64,000 nucleotides of DNA from Ashinkailepas kermadecensis (Eukaryota; Arthropoda; Thecostraca; Neolepadidae). The notes under the pieces were generated by a model. It was not told the DNA's origin, made no database searches, and was given only the letters and a program-made list of their open reading frames with translations. Location: the NCBI GenBank assembly GCA_034440615.1, contig JAOTOM010004358.1:62001-126000 (forward strand), in the 5' to 3' direction. Shown here one piece after another: positions 32,633 to 43,079 of this stretch. Numbering within the stretch: position 1 is the first letter of the stretch; every line of letters begins with the position of its first letter. The translations under genes and the position numbers were made by a program.

Positions 32633-33299
32633 GAAGGCTCCCCGGCGGGTTCTGGTCGTGCCTTCCCGCGCGTCTGGCTAGTTTGCGCGCTGTGAGGGAG
32701 CTGTCCGGCCGGCCGGCCGTCTCGGGTGATGGACGATGGACGCGGCGCACGTGACGCCGCCAGTCGCTCGTGACATCACTGCGATCGGGTGTTCTGCACC
32801 GACCACGAGCCACCCGGCAACACCACAGCAATTTGTTCGTTTAGTTTTCATTTTATTCGTGTAGTATGGGCAAAGCTTCTCAGTCGAATTGGGTGGCAGT
32901 CATCCTGGTCATCTTAGGTTAGAATCTGGACATACTTAGAACCGGCCCATGGATCGGCTCAGTTTAGCTGAGCTCGCACACATGATGATGTATGGTGGCT
33001 ATATTTACTGCTTGACTCGCGAAGTGCTGGCAAAAACTTCGAACCCCGCAACAGACCACGATGAACACGATCATTTCTGGAATCCGGAGGGCCTCCTGAT
33101 CCAGAATTACAAGCGGGTCAAACGGCTGGGGTCATTATTAAACCTTCCCCCGAAAACGAAAGAATGGGATTGGAAAACATCAGGACATGCAAGGTGTGCG
33201 ACTGAGCTTGCATCGTTGTAGGCCTTGAGAAAGCAAACACACAAATGTATTTGTGTAAGAAATAAGTATCGTGGTAAACGTTGTGAGGGAGAACAATGA
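32633..33299. other. Intergenic, one unrecognised small frame
   Basis: A 90-codon plus frame (32949-33221, MDRLSLAELAHMMMYGGYIY...) has a less biased composition than most frames here, but I recognise no family, upstream exon or splice context. I treat it as unproven. Confidence 0.35.
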
Positions 33300-33630
33300 C
33301 ATTGCGCCGTACGGCCGGTATCACCTGGGCTCGTCTCGACTGAGACTGGCTTGTCTCGTCTGTCCCGCGCTGAGTCGCGTGGACAGCGGTCCGGGTCCGC
33401 ACTGCGCCACGTGGCCCTTGAGCCGGCGCCCGGGTGTCGGGCGTCGTACGCTGGCCGGCCATAGTACACCTGCAGCGAACCGTCGTAATCGGCACCGGCA
33501 CGTGACCGGCGTGTGGATGGCTCCTCTGCGCCGGAGAGCGCTGTTCGCGTCCTGGGCGGTGGCGGCCGCCTGAAGAACGGGGAGTGGCCGCGCCGGCAGA
33601 ACGCCTACCAGTGCCGACCAATGTTAAATT
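33300..33630. other. CpG-rich patch
   Basis: GC-dense with overlapping open frames on both strands and no recognised product. Confidence 0.4.
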
Positions 33631-33668
33631 GAGACGTATGACCAACGCAGTCGATGCGTCCCTAATGA
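33631..33668 (+). mobile_element. Tail-only fragment
   Basis: GACGTATGACCAACGCAGTC and GATGCGTCCCTAATGATGG match the shared tail. The stem has one mismatch and no duplication was found. Likely an old or partial copy. Confidence 0.55.
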
Positions 33669-33949
33669 TGGTTTCTAGTTAGGTTTGAGATGTATAAAAA
33701 AGCATCGAGGGATGTTGAATTTCGCCATGACAACAGTGTCACATCAAATTAAATTTAGTTCCTAGCGACTCCATCTGAAGGAATGGTTACATAGAACGAC
33801 ATTCTTCATTGTTGATGGCAACAACAATACCTGTGATAGCAATAACTGTTATGATATAACAGGCCACATTACAGCTAGTCCCATCATATTGAATTGTATC
33901 ACAAGATGTGGGTGCATCCACAATAGTGAGCGTCCACTGCTAGCAGGCA

Positions 33950-34260
33950 CGGAGTGGCTGCCGTGTCGGCACGCGGCCCGTGTCCGAGGACACGGTTCCG
34001 GGAGGTCGCGGCCACCCGGTGGCAGCGACTGGTCGCCGCGTTATGAACGCAGGCCGGCCGTGGCGGCCGTTGCCGGAATGAACCGTCGGCGGCGGCGGCG
34101 GCGGCGCCAGCGCCAGCGCCAGCGCCAGCGCCAGCGCCAGCGCCGTGACGGACCGGTTCCCCGACAGCCGGGCCTGCCCACTGGCACGCGGTGACCGCCA
34201 CCATGGCAGCGTGACGTGACTGCGGACGTGTCGCCACATGAGGCCGGCCGCTCGCTCGCC
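33950..34260. other. CpG-rich patch with (GCCAGC)n
   Basis: A short hexamer microsatellite CGCCAG lies at about 34107-34142, preceded by GGC triplets from 34088. The flanking DNA is CpG-dense. No gene recognised. Confidence 0.6.
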
Positions 34261-34544
34261 AGTCGGTCTCGGCAGTCGGGTTTGTTTTGTTCATATGGGA
34301 ACGTGGGAAACGTGTGGTGTTGGTAGCCTTGTTCCGTCACAGGAGGAATTACTGTGAGATGTGAAAATTGACATCGCTGACAAGATGCTGCAGTCATTGC
34401 CCCTTTAATTTCGCATGCTTCCACTGGAAATGTGCAATTCCTGGTGAGAAGCATACCCAGGGACACATTCACCGTCTGCCAGCCGCCCCAATGGTTTTGG
34501 ACAACTTGGTGGGCGCGTGTTCGAGCCAGGGTCGGGCTATACCG

Positions 34545-34866
34545 ACAACATGTTCGGGGCGACTGTGCCAGCGCACCAGTCGGTGTGCCGGTGCACGGAC
34601 GGCCTGCTCGCTATACTGGCACAGCCATTCATCATGTTCGGGGCGACTGTGCCAGCGCACCAGTCGGTGTGCCGGTGCACGGACGGCCTGCTCGCTATAC
34701 TGGCACAGCCATTCATATTGGGGCGTGCCGCGCGCGTCGGTGTGCGGCGCGGCCTGCTCTACTGGCACAGCCATTCATCATGTTCGGGGCGACTGTGCCA
34801 GCGCACCAGTCGGTGTGCCGGTGCACGGACGGCCTGCTCGCTATACTGGCACAGCCATTCATCATT
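34545..34866 (+). repeat. 84-bp tandem repeat
   Basis: A unit starting TGTTCGGGGCGACTGTGCCA at 34551, 34635 and 34781. An 84-bp period with one partial, diverged 62-bp copy between the second and third. Confidence 0.92.
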
Positions 34867-35190
34867 GCGCATCACCAGAGGCCGACCGGCCACACGTGCA
34901 CGGCTCCAGTGCTCCAGCCAGCCGCGCCGAGCCACGTGCCCATGGCGGCCTACCGCCGGCCAAGGCCGCTATGCGTGCGCGTCGAGGCCGGCGGTCGGTG
35001 AAAGTTCGGCGACGTGCACACGCGCCGGGCCACTGTGGTAGGGGCGCGTGCTGCGGCGCCCTGGCACCGCTGGCGGTGTCGGCGGCCGACGTTGGTCACC
35101 GCCGCGGCCGCGGTGCCGCGCTCCGGTGCCACGTGGCGCCACGTGGCGCCTCGGCGACGCGGCTCTCCGCTTTGACCGGCCGCGTTGTGA
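34867..35190. other. CpG-rich patch with tandem palindrome
   Basis: GCCACGTGGC, itself a perfect palindrome with an E-box core, is repeated head-to-tail at 35128-35137 and 35138-35147. The overlapping 278-codon frame has no recognisable domain and crosses the array at 34.5 kb. Confidence 0.45.
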
Positions 35191-35895
35191 CGATGATGAA
35201 GTGAGCGGTGTCAGTCGTGTTGACGTATGCTTGCAGTGACAGCATGGAAATTCCATTGAGCACGAGCAACCCGCAGTGGACTCACTCCGGATTTGTGAAA
35301 TGCGAATTCATGGTCCAAACGTGAATCGATAAATTCAGAAGATGTTCCAGAAAACGAACGGTGCCTCAAATGACATGATTGAAACGAACAATGCTTCTGA
35401 GTACCCCCACACACACACTATGGGGTAGGAACTCGATCCCTCTGATGTGCCTCTCCCGCCTTTGGCATAGCTTTATGGCATAGTTTTATCTTCGTATATA
35501 TCACCCGTTATGATCCTAGTTAACCTTTGCGGTGGCATTTGAGCCAACCAACGACGTCTACGCTGTCGATGCTGGCGTCCGATACCTGACGTCACATTCA
35601 GTCAGTAGGTACCGGGCAGTATATGACTGAGCAAATGGATGGCCAGCTTTAATGGACGCCTTAGCATCTGCCGCAACTTCGATCGTTGACGCGAAAATTT
35701 ACTCCATGTGCTGAATGAGCTCAGCACTTATCGTTTCCACCACGTTCCATTTGGTGAGGAATGCAGAGTGAAAAGCGCCGATTGTCCATTTCCGTCACTA
35801 TTTGCTAAAAGCATGTGACGTGGTTTTTGATTGTTCAGTTTTATCCTGCTGAAGCTTCGCGCACAGCCACCAATGTTTAGTGCGCGCCAGGGTGT
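35191..35895. other. Intergenic, no gene recognised
   Basis: A short (CA)n run at 35407-35418; otherwise nothing recognised. Confidence 0.55.
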
Positions 35896-36565
35896 TGTCT
35901 GATGTGATGTATGCCTGATGTGGTGTACACCACGCAGTGGCGCGTGTCAGTGGTGTATGCCTGATGTGGTGTACACCGCACAGTGGTGCGCGCCAGTGGT
36001 GTATGTCAGATGTGGTGTACACCGCATAGTGGTGTATGCCTGATGTGGTGTACACCACACAGTGGTGCGCGCCAGTGGTGTATGTCAGATGTGGTGTACA
36101 CCGCATAGTGGTGTATGCCTGATGTGGTGTACACCACACAGTGGTGCGCGCCAGTGGTGTATGTCAGATGTGGTGTACACCGCACAGTGGTGTATGCCTG
36201 ATGTGGTGTACACCACACAGTGGTGCGCGCCAGTGGTGTATGTCAGATGTGGTGTGCACCGCACAGTGGTGTATGCCTGATTTGGTGTACACCACGCAGT
36301 GACGCGTGTCAGTGGTGTACACCGCACAGTGGTGCGCGCCAGTGGTGTGTGCCTGATGTGGTGTACACCACACAGTGGCGCGTACCAGTGGTGTATGTCA
36401 GATGTGGTGTACACCGCACAGTGGTGCGCGCCAGTGGTGCATGTCTAATGGGGTGTACACCACACAGTGGTACGCGCCAGTGGTGTATGCCTGATGTGGT
36501 GTACACCACACAGTGTTGCGCGCCAGTGGTTATGCCTGGTGTGGTGTACACTGCACAGTGGTGCA
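35896..36565 (+). repeat. 79-bp array built on a 14-bp palindrome
   Basis: The higher-order unit is 79 bp (GTATGTCAGA at 36001, 36080, 36159 and 36238), composed of a 33-bp and a 46-bp half. Each half carries GTGGTGTACACC(A/G)C; the GTGGTGTACACCAC form is a perfect 14-bp palindrome. Units become irregular after about 36280. Confidence 0.93.
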
Positions 36566-37059
36566 TCCAAAAACCAATATTCATCGTGGACTCAGCGAAC
36601 ACAGGGAGAGCCTGGGGTGTGGTCAATGTATCGCAGGTGCCTCCCTTTCCAAACTGATTCGGACACGGCACTGCCGGAAGTGGGCAGTACGGACACGCCC
36701 GGTGACACACAGGTTACAGGAGCCCTGGCGGCACGTGTCCACGTCAACGTCAACGTCGAGCCGTCGTGACTGGGAAATGTTTCCTCGTGTGTCGCGAACG
36801 TGAAGCGGCGGGGCAATTCGGTCATCTGGAGCAGAGGCGTGAGGTCAGTCAAGTCTGCTCGTCCCAGACTGCTCGTCTCTTCGTCCCAAATTGGGTTCGC
36901 CTAGTTTCTGACATAGTTTGGTTTGAATTTTGGTCAGGGTAGGATTTGTGCTTTATAATCCTGGATGTGCAGAGGAAACTGTTGGAGTAATCGATTACGG
37001 AGGATGTATTCGAACCTGTGACATCATATCAACTTGCACTTTCCAGTGAATCTTGAGCA
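36566..37059. other. Intergenic, no gene recognised
   Basis: No coding or repeat signal, apart from a short CGTCAA triplication near 36741-36757. Confidence 0.5.
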
Positions 37060-38060
37060 TTTTACCACAGGGGGATTCCAGGACAAATCGACCAGGCAAA
37101 GGGGTGATTGTCCACCCTCATGTCCCAGATCAAGAGAGAACCCGCCCGAGAGCTGGAGTGCCCATACCAGCTGAAAAGAGCAGTCCCAGCTGGAATAACC
37201 CCTTACGGCTCAAAAATAAACAGGCACGTGAGGGTCTGAGCAGGCTGGGATTCTCTTTGGGTCTGATAGGCCACCTGGGGGATCAACAGGACCCATGCGA
37301 GCTGAAGAGGACTAGTGAGGGCCCAACTCAGATCTGAAATTCCCCGAGATGAGAGCTAGACAGGACTATCGGGAACTGTGATGGGCCCCTCTACAAGCAG
37401 GAGAGGGCCTTGAATGATGCAGAGGATCTCCGGAGAGTCAGAGAGGACTGGGCTGGGATTCTTCTGATGTTGAGAGCGGCCCCTAATGGATAAACAGGGC
37501 CACCCGAGAGGAAAAACTCCCTGCTGGCTGGCAATTGAGGTGAGGAACATCAGAGCTATAATGCACTTGAAACCACGAGAGCTGTCAATAACTAGGAATG
37601 ATCCCTAGCAGCATGAGAAGGCCCTTGAGGGCGAATAGAATTACCAGAGCTAAGAAGAGTCCCAAGGTCAATGATTGTGAGGAATACTGATGGCCAATGT
37701 CAGAGCTAGAAAGCCCTTGAAGCTAGAAAGACTGTCAAGGACAGCGAAGGGCCCTAACAGCTGGAGAGGACCCCTGGCGATTGGAAATGGTTACTGAGCG
37801 CTAGATGGAACTGGACTGGGATGCCCAAGAGGCTTGGAAGAGGTCTCTATGAGCCGAACAGGGTCCCCTGAGATCTAAAGATTCCCTAAGGGCTAGCGAT
37901 CGTTGTGAGTAATACTGAGAGCCAATTCCAGAGCTAGAATGTCATTGCCAGCCCGAAAAACTTGAGGAGTAGGGAGGTCCCGTGAGACCTAGAGCGGACC
38001 GGACTGTGAAGCTACTGAGGTTAGGGAGGAACATTGGGGGATGAACAGAGCCGCCTAAGA
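37060..38060 (+). repeat. Degenerate minisatellite C, about 25-bp units
   Basis: Loose repeats with GAGAGCT(A/G)GA and GGGCCC(C/T)TGAG cores and variable spacers for about 1 kb. Same style of decay as arrays A and B but a different unit. Period and edges are by eye. Confidence 0.65.
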
Positions 38061-39464
38061 GCTAAGGGGAGTTCTGAGAGCTGGCGATGTTGGGAGAAAT
38101 TGTGAGGTCTGTCTCAGAGCTGCCTTGTCACGGAGGAAGAGGTGGAGAAGGTCACTGCGAGCCTCGCAGGTCGCTTTACGAAAGCTCTCGCCAAGGGAAC
38201 ACAACAATTTCACAGGTTCTCGCCTGCTGATGTTACGACTGTTTTGGTACATGTATTGTCGAACGGCGAGGTACGTACCGTGAACGTGTCGCGATAGGTG
38301 GACAAAGACAAGCTAGACACGGGACAGAAACAATTGGTGCACATATGAAACATGGTTTGCTACCGGAGCAAATTTGACTTCGAGATTTACTTGCAGATAT
38401 GTGTGTTGATCTGTCTTTGGGCATATAACAAAACCTTTGGATCGTTTCCATGCCCTCAAATATGCAAATGGTACTTCGATGCACTTCTGACGGGGCATGG
38501 TTGTGACGTGAGGTACCTCCTTATTTCTCAGTTGGATACATGTTTGTTCTAAGCATACAATGGTTGTGTAACCATGGTATATACATTGCCCTCATGAATC
38601 CCTACAGGTCGTGTTTTCTGTGAGAATACAAGCATTAAGAGATGTCAGGAAGTGTTCTCGGCGAACTAAATTGGGACGCATTTACTCAGCGAAATAACTG
38701 GATATAACAAAACACAGGCTACTGGTGCCGACCACAGTTCAGTTGAGGCCAATGCCACTTCAGACGTCAGTAGGCGCCTTTTATCTTATATAGATAATTT
38801 GATATTGGAGGTAAATAAGTACATTAGAAGACATAAATCTACACAATGCCAGAGAACACGTTGCTACGTGTTATCAAACCGCATCTCGATTTTGGACGGA
38901 GAGGCGGCCGAATTAGTAGCTCAATCTTCGAAAGACTTCAAATATGGTAAAGTTTGCGCTCTCCAAGTAAGGATTTATAGAAAAAAACGCCTATTTTTAT
39001 TTGCTATGTATCAAGCCAAAACATGGTCCTTCTATTCTGTCAATTAAAAAACAAATTTCACGGGCATCGAGGTCACCGAAGGTCACGTGACCTGAGATCA
39101 TTGGGTAACTCTTATTATTCATCACACATTGCAAATATTGTCAGAAATAGAATCCTTGAATCTTTGCGAGTTTAAAAATGTCTGGATATTTATATTTTGA
39201 CTGATAATTCACTTAGTTATCGGTCACCGAACATAACCTTGCAGGGTGACCTTCCAGAAATGCCCGAGGCTATAACTCCGGAACCGTTGACCTGATCGAA
39301 GTAAAATTTGCACATGTGGATTCAGGGCATAATATAACCATGTACACAAATTTTGCTCAAAATTTGAGACATGGAGTGCCGGGCCCTGGTCGATCTGTCG
39401 TGGAGCAGTTCATTGTCAAACAGCACCATTCAACTTCCAAAGGAAAAATGAGAGGATAGTTTTA
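38061..39464. other. AT-rich intergenic DNA
   Basis: No gene recognised. The right part (39060-39300) contains several GGTCACC / AGGTCA motifs and may be an old relative of the TTAA element interior, but no terminal repeats are visible. Confidence 0.5.
39070..39093 (+). promoter_or_regulatory. AGGTCA motif cluster (DR4 plus inverted repeat)
   Basis: AGGTCA at 39070-39075, a 4-bp spacer, AGGTCA at 39080-39085, a 2-bp spacer, then TGACCT at 39088-39093. AGGTCA is the known nuclear-receptor half-site. Occupancy here is speculation. Confidence 0.3.
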
Positions 39465-40262
39465 TATCACGTGGCTGTACTGTGTACTGGCCACACGTGG
39501 CTGTATTGTATTGGTCGCACGTGGTTGTGTTGTGTGCTGGTCACACGTGGCTGTACCATACTGGTTATACGTGGCTGTACTGTACTGGTCACACGTGGCT
39601 GTACCATACTGGTTATACGTGGCTGTACTGTACTGGTCACACGTGGCTGTACTATGTGCTTGCCATACGTTGCTGCAATATGTGATGGTCGCACGTGGCT
39701 GTACTGCGTGCGTATGGTACTGGTCACACTTGGTTGTACTGTACTGGCCGCACGTGGCTGTACTGTACTGGTCACACGTGGCTGTACTATGTGCTTGCCA
39801 TACGTGGCTGTAATATGTGATGGTCGCACGTGTACTGGTCACACGTGGTTGTACTGTACTGGCCGCACGTGGCTGTACTGTACTGGTCACACGTGGCTGT
39901 ACTATGTGCTTGCCATACGTGGCTGTAATATGTGATGGTCGCACGTGGCTGTACTGTGTACTGGTCACACGTGGTTGTACTGTACTGGCCGCACGTGGCT
40001 GTGCTGTGTGCTGGTCACACGTGTTTATACTGTGTACTGGTTGCACGTGGTTGTACTGTACTGGTCACACGTGGCTGTACTGTGTACTGGCCGCACGTGG
40101 CTGTACTGTGCGCTGGTTACACGTGGTTGTACTGTACTGGCCGCACGTGGCTGTACTGTGCGCTGGTCACACGTGTTTATGCTGTGTACTGGTTGCACGT
40201 GGTTGTACTGTACTGGTCATACATGGCTGCACTGTGTACTGGCAACACGTGGCTATGCTATG
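39465..40262 (+). repeat. 24-bp minisatellite with CACGTG core
   Basis: Unit near TGGTCACACGTGGCTGTACT+GTAC, with exact 24-bp spacing (ACGTGG at 39545, 39569 and 39593). A variant with ACTATGTGCTTGCCATACGT recurs at 39651, 39786 and 39901. Many units contain the E-box CACGTG. The overlapping Tyr/Trp/Cys-rich frames are artefacts. Confidence 0.93.
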
Positions 40263-41640
40263 GATGAGTGTCAGGCGTCATGAGCGTACATAGCACCGGT
40301 GGCGCCTATCTGGTGGTGGATTTGTGAAGGAACACTACCAGAGTGGGCTTGCTATGATTAATGCCATATTCTAGTTTCTCGAGGAGGAGGTGCAAGTAAT
40401 TCCCAATTGTCAATCTGAACAACATTGAAACAAGCTCTCTTATGATGTGTAGTTCGTTTTATTATCAAATCATTTCACCCTGTCACTTTGTCCTCAAAGT
40501 GAAATGGGAGCAATTGACCACTCAACTTCTTGTGATAATACGCGTCCATGCATCATCTGTGTAAAGCTCTGACAATCTCCAATGTTCTTGACGAAAATCG
40601 AACGTGCTACATTTCGATATCAGCTTGAACAGCTTCCATGAAGTTATAATCCTGCCATTTTTGCACTCAAATTCAGGATCTGTGTCCCATCAGCGCATTG
40701 TATTCCTTTAAATTGTATATCAGATGTTCTATATTTGCGAATTAATTTCCAATGGTCTCGGTAAATCGGCATAAAATCAGATGATGCCTTCTAATGCCAT
40801 ACTCGACTCCCTTTATATATTTCTAGCCCTGGCATGTTTAACTTTTCCATACGAAGAATAATATCTTTCAGGCATTATTCAGGTTCTGGCATGGCTCGAT
40901 ATGCGTCAAACGCCGACATTTGCTACCGAGAGGATCCGTAGGGACGCCGAGCGGCGGCACGGCAAAAATGAAGTTGCAACCTTGATCAATACCAAGCAAC
41001 ATCGGATCTACCGCACCAAAATTGTGTAGAAGTTCACGGTTGTAGATGCGTTATTTCCATTTAACGCCCATAAGTGTGATGCTCTAAAACAACATCGAGG
41101 AACCTGTCGGCCTCAACTCCAATGGTGGCGGAAATGATGTCAGACACACATCGCCTATCATTTAAAATACGAAAATCTGCATGCAACTTTGGCGTTGGAG
41201 CCCATTAACGTAATGGTTTCGCGCGCTGCCATATCATGAATGGCGGGCGGTCGGCGGCGGCGGCCCGCCGTCTATGGTGGATGAAGATCAGACAATAGTT
41301 CCAGAAGACAATCCTCAAAGTAACAATATGCGCAATATATCGCCGTAAGTGGCAATGCAATTGGCATCCGAAGGCAAGCAAACTTTTTAAAATGCCCTTC
41401 GCATTATATTTTACGGAGAGTTCCATAAATTTTAACTATATTATTCGCGCGCACACCAGTGAGCATCCGTGCGCGCTCGTCGTGGACGCATATTTGAGAG
41501 TTCTTGAATGGCATCAGGAACCAACGTGTTTTCTTTATTTACTGGAGACCCCCAATGTCCGCATTAACATTGAGTCTGACGCCCAACGGCCACACTTGGG
41601 CGTAAGGCGACCGACCACCGGCGATGGCACGACGGCCGAC
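40263..41640. other. AT-rich intergenic DNA
   Basis: No gene, RNA or clear repeat recognised. A short GGCGG-rich spot lies at 41240-41270. Confidence 0.55.
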
Positions 41641-42075
41641 ACGGAATGACGCGTCCACAAGCGGTTTGAAATTCAACATCCGGTGTATGGCGTTGCTTGG
41701 AAGGAGCACCCTGAATGAAGGCCCCTCGTCCACCGCAAGCAATCAGCAGCCGCCGGCCCCACTTGCGGGGTCACGCGCGGCAGCAGTGGTATCGCGCCCG
41801 GGCCCGCGCCGCGCCGCGCCGCGCCACGCTTCGGCCATCGCTCGCCATACTGCGCCGTTGGCGGCAGTTACGGCGGCGTGCCGTGTGGCGGCGCCACCTG
41901 CCGGCGCGACCGACGTCGTCACGTGCTGTGCGTGATAGCGCGCCAGCCCTGCGTGGCCAGGTCACGCGCCGCCGCTGCCGGCCGGACGCAAACACCTGGC
42001 CTCGTCACGTCACACGGCGCCGTGGTGACGTGACGCTCGGCAGGGCAGGCCCCGACCTCCACTGACCGCAGTCGC
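41641..42075. other. CpG-dense island
   Basis: Dense CpG with open frames on both strands, ending in the palindrome at 42003-42035. No product recognised. Confidence 0.45.
42003..42035. other. 33-bp near-perfect palindrome
   Basis: CGTCACGTCAC (42003-42013) and GTGACGTGACG (42025-42035) flank CACGGCGCCGTG, itself palindromic. One extra base breaks perfect symmetry. It could form a cruciform or bind a dimeric factor. Confidence 0.85.
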
Positions 42076-42093
42076 CCGCCTGCACAGACTGAC

Positions 42094-42318
42094 GCAGGGG
42101 CGGATCTAGGATCTTCAGGGATGGGGGCGCCTCCGCCGCCGCGTTTCTCTGGAGATGCGCAACTTCCTCACGGGTGCGCCGTCGGCTAAAAAAACCTCAT
42201 TGAACTGCGTGTGGGGCGCACCCGAACCTCTCTAGGGAGGCGCCTTTCCCTGTTCTGAATGGTGGCACCTTTCCATGCGGGCACGTGCCCCCTTAGCCCC
42301 CTCTGTATCCGCCTCTGC
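42094..42318 (+). mobile_element. Small MITE-like element
   Basis: The left end GCAGGGGCGGATCTAGGA and right end TCTGTATCCGCCTCTGC are imperfect terminal inverted repeats of about 17 bp. GGGGCGCCTCC and GGAGGCGCC form an inner inverted pair. About 225 bp, with no coding capacity. GGGGCGGATC-type ends are common in non-autonomous DNA transposons, but the superfamily cannot be set from this copy and no target-site duplication is evident. Confidence 0.65.
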
Positions 42319-42430
42319 ACTGGCGTGGTGGATAACGGCCGACACGTCGGTGCCGTGCCGAATTTGGATTTGATACAGCCGTGGGACGTGAATGCGAAAG
42401 GAGTGGTGGCTGTATTATCAAGACTTCCCC

Positions 42431-42470
42431 CCAACGGTCGACGTGTCGTAAAAACCAATAGCCAATAGCC
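42431..42470 (+). mobile_element. 40-bp tS1 tail fragment
   Basis: CCAACGGTCGACGTGTCGTA followed by AAAACCAATAGCC twice. This is just the last part of the tS1 tail. No clear target-site duplication. Confidence 0.75.
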
Positions 42471-42552
42471 AGTCTACTTGGCGCCAGTTCCCTAAGTGGT
42501 ACATTGTAAGGAGCCCGTACCATATTGGACCAGGGCGTCCTCTAACATGTTA

Positions 42553-42620
42553 ACTAGGTGGGAAGCGTCCCACCTAGTGCCGTGAAATCCCACCTAGTGG
42601 AGTTAAAAATCCCACCTAGT
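42553..42620 (+). repeat. TCCCACCTAGT repeats with hairpin
   Basis: TCCCACCTAGT at 42568, 42588 and 42610 (spacing 20 and 22 bp), and one inverse copy ACTAGGTGGGA at 42553-42563. The first pair forms an 11-bp stem with the 4-nt loop AGCG. Confidence 0.85.
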
Positions 42621-43079
42621 GAAAGGGAGTTTCAATGGAGAAAGCAACCAAAAACAAATCTTAGCATTGTTCCGATAGCGGAAGTGATCTTTCCTTGGAA
42701 TGAATGGTGCATTTTTATCACGAAGAAATAAAAGGTAGCAAGTTGACAGCACTTATACTGAGGTCAATCGGCGAGGAAGGCTTTAATGTAAAATGCTTCG
42801 GTGAGAATTTCATGCTACAAAGCCAGCAATTGGGTCCATTAATGGTGGTATCACAAAAACATGACCTACTAGTCTCTTACACGCAACACAGAGGAGCGGG
42901 GCGACGCGAGCCAGGCCGCATGACACGTGTGACGAGAGATATTGATTTGCGGTCTTTTCTACGATGTTGCTAAAATGAATAGACAGATGAAGCTAGTTAC
43001 CTTTGTAAAAAAAAATGGCAAGGTGAGCTACATGGTGGAATGTTCATCGGTTTTTCCTCCCTCAGGCGATACTACCCAC
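42621..43079. other. Intergenic, no gene recognised
   Basis: Nothing recognised. The other end of element B (minus copy) might lie in or near here, but no inverse terminal repeat was found. Confidence 0.45.

Noticed and set aside
32949..33221. 90-codon frame with fairly balanced composition
   Set aside because: No recognised family, no neighbouring exon, and of a length expected by chance in 64 kb.
34368..35204. 278-codon plus-strand open frame
   Set aside because: Spans the 84-bp array and a CpG patch; the repeated His/Ser/Arg blocks are repeat translations.
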